Source: Allopusillimonas soli
GTDB taxonomy: Bacteria > Pseudomonadota > Gammaproteobacteria > Burkholderiales > Burkholderiaceae_B
Direction of reading: 5' to 3'
DNA length: 64,000 nt
Assembly (NCBI RefSeq): GCF_004153445.1
Contig: NZ_SDQC01000007.1
Location: 1 to 64,000, forward strand
A model generated the notes under the pieces. It did not search any database and was not told the origin of the DNA. It saw only the letters and a program-made list of their open reading frames with translations. The translations under genes and the position numbers were made by a program. Positions 59,107 to 64,000 of this stretch are shown one piece after another. Position 1 is the first letter of the stretch. Each line of letters begins with the position of its first letter.

Positions 59107-60546
59107 ATGACCAGCACTGTCCAAGCCGAAGATATCGACCTCTATGTATGGGAAGGCCACTCCGACATCGCCCTGCGTGTCGACCGCTACCTTGCCAACA
59201 GTGATATCTCGGTCATCCGCACGGATCCGTCCATGACCTTTCCCCCGCACCGCGACACGACGCGCCGGGCGGTGGCACTGGTATCTGTCACCGTGATGGG
59301 CGATGCGCGGTTCATGGGGCAGGAGTGGCTCAAGTCCCATGCCGTGCCTGTCATCTGGGTCGCGTCAGAAGAGCGCGGCCACGACCCGCGCTTTTACCCG
59401 CCGGCCTATTCGCATACTTTGCCGCTGTCCTTCACGGGCGCCGAGCTGCGTACACTGATCCTCAAGCTGGCCGGTGGCGACGTCGCACCCAGGAACGCCG
59501 AGGAGAGGCCCGCCGAGCAGCCCATGATTGCCGTGTCTGGCGTCATGCGCCGCCTGTTGGCCGATGTCGAGATGTACGCGGATTGCGATGCCAGCGTGCT
59601 GATCCATGGAGAAACCGGCGTGGGCAAGGAACGCATTGCCCAGTTGCTGCACGACAAATCTCCGTTCTCGCGCGGGCCATTTGTGGCCGTCAATTGCGGC
59701 GCCGTGCCGGAAGGACTGTTCGAGGCGCATTTCTTCGGCCATGCAAAGGGCGCGTTCACAGGTGCGGTGGGCGCGCACAAGGGATATTTCGAACAGGCCA
59801 ACGGCGGCACGCTGTTTCTGGATGAAATCGGCGATCTGCCGCTGTACCAGCAGGTCAAGCTGCTGAGGGTACTGGAGCAGCATTGCATCACACGTCTGGG
59901 CTCCACAGTGGAAATACCCGTAAACTTCCGCGTGGTTTCTGCCAGCCACCGCGATATCCCGCAATTGGTGGCCGACGAGTCATTCAGGGAAGACCTGTAT
60001 TACCGCCTGGCTGTTATCGAGCTGGAAATTCCCAACCTGGAGCAGCGCGGCGCCGAGGAAAAGCAAGCCATCTTCGAGGCCCTTATCAGCCCCAATGTGC
60101 CGCATAAGCTGCTGCCGCCGCCCGCGTGGCTGATGGAGCGGGTTGGCGCGACACTGTTTCCTGGCAATATTCGCCAGCTTGCAAACCTGGTGGAACGCGT
60201 TTCCATCATGGCGCGCCAGCAGGGTACCTGGGATGCCGGCAGGTTGGATCGCATTTTTGACCGCATGAACAGCATGGCGCAGCGCAGACCGGCTGCCCGG
60301 CGCCATGACCGGCCATTGGAGGACCACGACCAGGTGAGAGATCAGGCGGATGCGCCAGCCCGCCAGGGCGTGGACGAATTGAGTCCCGCCGATCAGCAGG
60401 AGCGCAGCCGCATTATCGATGCGCTCAATCTGAATGGCTGGCGGCGCCAGGATACGGCGGCGGAGCTGGGCATCAGCCGCAAGGTTCTATGGGAAAAAAT
60501 GCGGAAACTGCAGATTTCCACACAAAGTGAGAATATTGAAGGTTGA
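59107..60546 (+). CDS. Sigma-54-interacting transcriptional regulator (AAA+, Fis HTH)
   Basis: The 479-residue protein has a receiver-like N-terminal domain (about 1-125), an AAA+ domain with Walker [18 protein letters not shown], the sigma-54 contact loop KGAFTGAVG and Walker [14 protein letters not shown], and a C-terminal Fis HTH ([23 protein letters not shown]). The receiver-like domain lacks a clear phospho-Asp. Its place right after tadG suggests that it controls the tad locus or a linked surface trait. Confidence 0.9.
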   Translation: MTSTVQAEDIDLYVWEGHSDIALRVDRYLANSDISVIRTDPSMTFPPHRDTTRRAVALVSVTVMGDARFMGQEWLKSHAVPVIWVASEERGHDPRFYPPAYSHTLPLSFTGAELRTLILKLAGGDVAPRNAEERPAEQPMIAVSGVMRRLLADVEMYADCDASVLIHGETGVGKERIAQLLHDKSPFSRGPFVAVNCGAVPEGLFEAHFFGHAKGAFTGAVGAHKGYFEQANGGTLFLDEIGDLPLYQQVKLLRVLEQHCITRLGSTVEIPVNFRVVSASHRDIPQLVADESFREDLYYRLAVIELEIPNLEQRGAEEKQAIFEALISPNVPHKLLPPPAWLMERVGATLFPGNIRQLANLVERVSIMARQQGTWDAGRLDRIFDRMNSMAQRRPAARRHDRPLEDHDQVRDQADAPARQGVDELSPADQQERSRIIDALNLNGWRRQDTAAELGISRKVLWEKMRKLQISTQSENIEG

Positions 60547-60680
60547 GGCTCGGCTAAAATAGCGCCGACTCACCGCGACGGCCTCCCTGCCCAGCAGGCA
60601 TATTCCTGGCCAGCACTGGTAAATATAACGAACGATACAGACAACTAGACAAAAACTTGACAAGGAACGTGGTGCCTGAC

Positions 60681-61370
60681 ATGAACCGTAACCGTGTGGA
60701 ACTGAAGACGCTGATTGTTATCCTCGCCTGCGCCGGCCTGGTGGGTTGCGCAACGCTGGGGCAAGACAAATCTCAGCCCGTGGTGACGCAAGCCGATTCC
60801 TCGGCCCGGGACGGCGCTGCAGCCGTGACGCCGCCCCCCGGCGTTCAGGTCACTACGGTGCAGGCCGAACCCAACAGCACTGTGGCCGAGCTGCAGCAGC
60901 TTATCGAAAACAAGGCGGTGAGCGAGCTGCGTACGAGTTACAACGGCAGCTATGGCGCCAGCCTGCTATTCAAGCGCGATACGCTCACCTATTATGTCGC
61001 GCTGTTCCAGAATCAGAAATTCTGGCGCGTCATCAAGACACTCGATCACGCCAAGGCCGAGCGCACCTACAAGCAGTTCGTGGAAGAAACCAACCAGTTG
61101 GCCGAAGTTGATCTGAAGCGCATACGCCTGGAAGCCGACTACGCACATACCGAGAAGCAGCTCAATGAGCGTAGCGACGAGCTCAGCGTGTTGAAGAACG
61201 ACCTGGAGGTGCAGCGCCAGCAGCAGGCCTTAGTCACGGCTCAACAGGCTGCCGCCAAGCGCGAGGCCGAGCAGTTGGCCAAGCAGCAGCAGGAGGCGCA
61301 TGAACAGCTCAAGGCACTGCAGGAACGCATACGTGCGCTGGAAGCCCAGCGCGCCGCGCTCAGCAGGTAG
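60681..61370 (+). CDS. DUF2968 lipoprotein with coiled coil
   Basis: The 229-residue protein has a lipobox (VILACAGLVGCATLG), then the DUF2968 domain (TVAELQQLIENKAVSELRTSYNGSYGASLLFKRDTLTYYVALFQNQKFWRVIK) and a long C-terminal coiled coil rich in Gln, Glu, Ala and Leu. The domain is restricted mainly to Burkholderiales and its function is unknown. ATG 60681 (MNRNRVEL) is preferred over an earlier ATG at 60657. Confidence 0.85.
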   Translation: MNRNRVELKTLIVILACAGLVGCATLGQDKSQPVVTQADSSARDGAAAVTPPPGVQVTTVQAEPNSTVAELQQLIENKAVSELRTSYNGSYGASLLFKRDTLTYYVALFQNQKFWRVIKTLDHAKAERTYKQFVEETNQLAEVDLKRIRLEADYAHTEKQLNERSDELSVLKNDLEVQRQQQALVTAQQAAAKREAEQLAKQQQEAHEQLKALQERIRALEAQRAALSR

Positions 61371-61512
61371 GAGCGCTCGACTGGCAGCCTGTCTCCGCCT
61401 GGGGTAAGCTGGAGGCCTGGATCGGCGCCGATACGGCGCAACAGCCATGTTGCGCCGTGCTCGCCCATGTTGGCCGAGCACAGTAAGTCTCGCGCCACCA
61501 GGAGGAAACATC

Positions 61513-61782
61513 GTGACGCATACCACTACTACACCCACATCCAGCATCAAGGTGCTGTATTTTGCGCAGGTGGCAGAGCTCGCCGGCCTGCGCGAAGAGC
61601 GATGGCCGCTGCCCAAACCCGTTACAGGTACCGATTGGCTGTCGGGTCTGGAGGCGCGCTATCCGCAACTCGCGCCGGTTTCACGGCTGAAACTGGCCAT
61701 CAATCAGACACATGCCCCGCATACCAGCCTTATCCGCCCCGGCGATGAGGTTGCCGTCTTCGAGCCTGTCACTGGAGGCTGA
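61513..61782 (+). CDS. moaD: Molybdopterin synthase small subunit MoaD
   Basis: The 89-residue ubiquitin-fold protein has IKVLYFAQVAELAGLREE at the start, GDEVAVFEPVTGG at the end and the terminal Gly-Gly that is thiocarboxylated. GTG 61513 follows a strong GGAGG. It donates sulfur to precursor Z together with MoaE, whose gene starts 2 bp downstream. Confidence 0.94.
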   Translation: MTHTTTTPTSSIKVLYFAQVAELAGLREERWPLPKPVTGTDWLSGLEARYPQLAPVSRLKLAINQTHAPHTSLIRPGDEVAVFEPVTGG

Positions 61783-61783
61783 C

Positions 61784-62266
61784 ATGGTGCTGGTTCAACC
61801 GGATGATTTCGACAGCGCAGCGCTGCTGGCCGCCCTGCGTGAGCGCTCCGCCGGCAAAGCGGGCGCGGTCGTCACTTTCACGGGCTACGTCCGCGACTAT
61901 GCTCAGGATGCCGCCACGCAAAGCCTGTTCCTCGAACACTACCCGGGGATGTGCGAACGCGAGATCGAAGACTTGTGCGAGACTGCCCGGCAACGCTGGG
62001 AGGTGGCCGAGTGTCTTGTGGTTCACCGCTACGGCGAACTACATAACGGAGAACAGATTGTGTTCGTGGCGGTGGCCAGCGCCCACCGAGGCGACGCTTT
62101 CCGCGCCTGCGAGTACATCATCGACGCGCTCAAGACCCGTGCGCCATTCTGGAAACGCGAAACACTGTCCAGCGGCGACCGCTTCTGGGTGCAACAGCGC
62201 GAGGCAGATGCCGAGAAGACGCAGCAGTGGGATGATACCCACGCCCCGGCAGCGCACGGCAAATAA
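61784..62266 (+). CDS. moaE: Molybdopterin synthase catalytic subunit MoaE
   Basis: The 160-residue protein has GAVVTFTGYVRD, FLEHYPGMCEREIEDLCETA, VVHRYGELHNGEQIVFVAVASAHRGDAFRACEYIIDALKTRAPFWKRE, with the catalytic Lys in the PFWK(RE) block. It forms the heterotetramer with MoaD. From 62267 to 62341 there is a short gap before moaB. Confidence 0.95.
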   Translation: MVLVQPDDFDSAALLAALRERSAGKAGAVVTFTGYVRDYAQDAATQSLFLEHYPGMCEREIEDLCETARQRWEVAECLVVHRYGELHNGEQIVFVAVASAHRGDAFRACEYIIDALKTRAPFWKRETLSSGDRFWVQQREADAEKTQQWDDTHAPAAHGK

Positions 62267-62341
62267 CACCCCGCCGCCGCTGTGCAGTTAATACATCGTG
62301 CCGGTCTCCAAAATCCAACCCCCTATAACAACATCACAACC

Positions 62342-62860
62342 ATGAGCAAAGCGAAAACCGATCAGAAGCCTGTGTCCCTGCAATGTGCAGTACTGACCAT
62401 CTCCGATACGCGCCAGCCCGACAACGATAGCTCGGGCGATTATCTAGCCCAGAGCGTGGCCGACGCCGGACACCGCTGCGTGCAGCGCACGCTGAGCAGC
62501 GGCAACCTCTACGAGCTGCGCAAGGTATTCAGCGATTGGATTGCCGACGCAAACGTGCAGGTCATCCTGGCCAACGGCGGCACGGGCTACTCGCGGCAGA
62601 AATCCACCGCCGCCGCCGTACAGCCCCTGCTGGATGCGGTCATTACAGGTTTTGGCGAGCTATTCCGACACTTGTCCTATCAGGACATAGGCAGTTCCAT
62701 GCTGCAGTCGGATGCCTTCGCAGGAACCGCAAACAACACGCTGGTGTTCTGCCTGCCTGGATCCACCAACGCCTGCCGCACAGCCTGGGAAGGCATTATT
62801 CGCGACCAGCTCGACAGCACGCACCGCCCCTGCAATTTCGGAGCCGGCTTCCATGCTTGA
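62342..62860 (+). CDS. moaB: MoaB/MogA-type molybdopterin adenylyltransferase-like protein
   Basis: The 172-residue protein has the MoCF_biosynth pattern: CAVLTISDTRQPDNDSSGDYL, VILANGGTGYSRQKSTAAAV, FGELFRHLSYQDIGSSMLQSDAFAGTANNTLVFCLPGSTNACRTAW. This matches the MoaB subgroup. It binds molybdopterin and may adenylate it as MogA does. Its stop overlaps the moeA start by 8 bp. Confidence 0.92.
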   Translation: MSKAKTDQKPVSLQCAVLTISDTRQPDNDSSGDYLAQSVADAGHRCVQRTLSSGNLYELRKVFSDWIADANVQVILANGGTGYSRQKSTAAAVQPLLDAVITGFGELFRHLSYQDIGSSMLQSDAFAGTANNTLVFCLPGSTNACRTAWEGIIRDQLDSTHRPCNFGAGFHA

Positions 62861-64000
62861 TTTCGACCAGGCACAGGCGCAACTGGCCGCCGCCGTCACA
62901 CCACCCAACATTACCGAAACGTGCGCACTGCATGAGGCCGAAGGCCGCGTGCTGGCTCAAACCCTCTTTGCCACGCTGGATCTGCCGCCCGCCGACAACA
63001 GCGCCATGGACGGCTATGCCGTCCGGCATGCCGATTACACATCCGGCAAAGCCTTGCCCGTCCAGCAGCGCTGCTTTGCGGGCGACATGCCCCAGCCGCT
63101 CCTGCCCGGCCAGGCCATCCGACTGTTCACGGGCAGTCTCATCCCCGAGGGCGCCGATACAGTCGTCATGCAGGAAGACACCACGGAAGCGGATGATGCG
63201 GTACTGATCAACAGCCTGCCTCAACTGGGCGCGCATGTGCGTTATCGAGGAGAAGATGTCGCCGCCGGTGCCCAGCTTTTCGCGAAAGGCACCGTGTTGC
63301 GCGCCGCGCAGATCGCCGTGCTGGCCTCGCAAGGCTATGCCGAGGTACCGGTCTATCCCCGTCTGCGCGTGGGTGTGCTCACCACAGGCGACGAGCTCGT
63401 AACACCAGGCGCTCCACGCGGCGAAAGCCAGATCTACAATTCAAACGGCCCCATGCTGGCTGCCTTGGCCCGAGGCCTGGGTACCCAGGTGGTGCGCGTG
63501 GAACATGCCATGGACACCGCCGAGTCGCTGGCTGCGGCGTTCGACACCTTGCTTGGCGACTGCGACGTGGTGCTGACCGTTGGCGGTGTGTCGGTCGGAG
63601 AGAAAGACCTGGTCAAACCCGCCATCGAAGCGCGTGGAGGCCAGCTGGACCTCTGGCGTGTGCGCATGAAACCCGGCAAGCCGGTCGCGCTGGCCCATGC
63701 CGAGGGCAAGCCCATTGTCTGCCTGCCAGGCAATCCAGTGTCGGCCTATGTGGTGTTCGCCATGCTGGTCACGCCGCTGCTGCGCACCATGCAGGGCCGC
63801 AGCGATATTCTGCCGCCCACGCTCCATGGCAGACTGGTCACCGAGCGCGCCTTCAAGGAAACGCGCGAGGAATTTCTACGCGTACAGGCCGAGTTCGACG
63901 CCGAGAACCTGCCGCTGCTTCGTCCCTATGCCCAACAGGGGTCGGGCGTCATTAGTTCTTTGCCCTGGGCCACAGGCCTTGCTCGCATTCCGGTGGCCAC
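62853..64000 (+). CDS. moeA: Molybdopterin molybdenumtransferase MoeA (3' end outside window)
   Basis: The frame from ATG 62853 is open to the window end (382 codons). It has DLPPADNSAMDGYAV near residue 55, LFTGSLIPEGADTVVMQED, the central GVLTTGDELVTPG, GGVSVGEKDLVKPAIEARGG and LPGNPVSAYVVFAMLVTPLLR. MoeA inserts molybdate into adenylated molybdopterin. Only the start of its C-terminal domain is visible. Confidence 0.95.
   Translation, partial: MLDFDQAQAQLAAAVTPPNITETCALHEAEGRVLAQTLFATLDLPPADNSAMDGYAVRHADYTSGKALPVQQRCFAGDMPQPLLPGQAIRLFTGSLIPEGADTVVMQEDTTEADDAVLINSLPQLGAHVRYRGEDVAAGAQLFAKGTVLRAAQIAVLASQGYAEVPVYPRLRVGVLTTGDELVTPGAPRGESQIYNSNGPMLAALARGLGTQVVRVEHAMDTAESLAAAFDTLLGDCDVVLTVGGVSVGEKDLVKPAIEARGGQLDLWRVRMKPGKPVALAHAEGKPIVCLPGNPVSAYVVFAMLVTPLLRTMQGRSDILPPTLHGRLVTERAFKETREEFLRVQAEFDAENLPLLRPYAQQGSGVISSLPWATGLARIPVA

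Overview
The window comes from a betaproteobacterium of the Burkholderiales, most likely an Alcaligenaceae member of the Bordetella/Achromobacter/Pusillimonas type. The evidence is the conserved block miaB-ybeZ-ybeY-corC-lnt, two Bug/TctC-type solute-binding proteins, a DUF2968 lipoprotein, a betaproteobacterial type tad cluster ending in a DUF3613 gene, and a generally high-GC sequence. This placement is inference from gene content; no rRNA is present.

Layout. Positions 1-1140 hold the tail of an IS3-family element, a beheaded reading frame and a RelE/HigB-HigA-like toxin-antitoxin pair. Positions 1357-6988 are the housekeeping operon miaB-ybeZ-ybeY-corC-lnt (tRNA modification, ribosome maturation, envelope maintenance). 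Positions 7044-9987 are a tctCBA tricarboxylate transporter operon. Positions 10152-10482 carry tRNA-Ala(GGC), tRNA-Glu(TTC) and tRNA-Asp(GTC). The last 45 bases of tRNA-Asp are repeated perfectly at 14919-14963. The DNA between is a small genomic island with no integrase, holding a ParD/ParE-like pair, a frameshifted antitoxin, a perfect 16-bp inverted repeat, an XRE-ImmA/IrrE metallopeptidase gene overlapping a PIN-like nuclease gene, and a small hypothetical gene. Right of it are higBA and yefM-yoeB pairs (15196-16409).

Positions 16415-31639, mostly on the minus strand, are metabolic and regulatory: an amidase with a CHRD-like C-terminal domain next to a DoeB-like deacylase, LysR and metallo-beta-lactamase-fold genes, DUF4148, TetR and AraC genes, a molybdopterin oxidoreductase, and a cluster for 2-hydroxy-acid breakdown (FMN hydroxyacid oxidase, Bug protein, D-2-hydroxyacid dehydrogenase, RraA-type aldolase) next to a second LysR gene. 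Positions 31790-38076 hold a DUF3293 protein, bioB, two transporters, a peroxiredoxin, moaC and a prepilin peptidase with an eroded N-terminal domain.

Positions 38181-46209 are the most unusual part. Three paralogous large lipoproteins share one plan (lipobox, low-complexity stalk, Gly-Leu-rich 'LLxPVTGLL' repeats, LLGG-type end) but have three different stalks: Asn-Pro, Gly-Gly-Pro-Asp-Asn-Pro and a collagen-like Gly-Asp-Pro run encoded by 38 copies of a 9-bp unit. Each gene has the same bipartite DNA element about 245-257 bp upstream. A MarR gene sits in the middle and a two-partner-secretion type outer-membrane protein at the edge. Directly beyond is a complete tad/flp tight-adherence pilus locus (46587-59023) with a sigma-54 type regulator. 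I infer that 37-60 kb is a cell-surface and adhesion region. The window ends in molybdenum cofactor genes (moaD, moaE, moaB, moeA), which fit with moaC at 36.7 kb and the molybdoenzyme at 24-26 kb.
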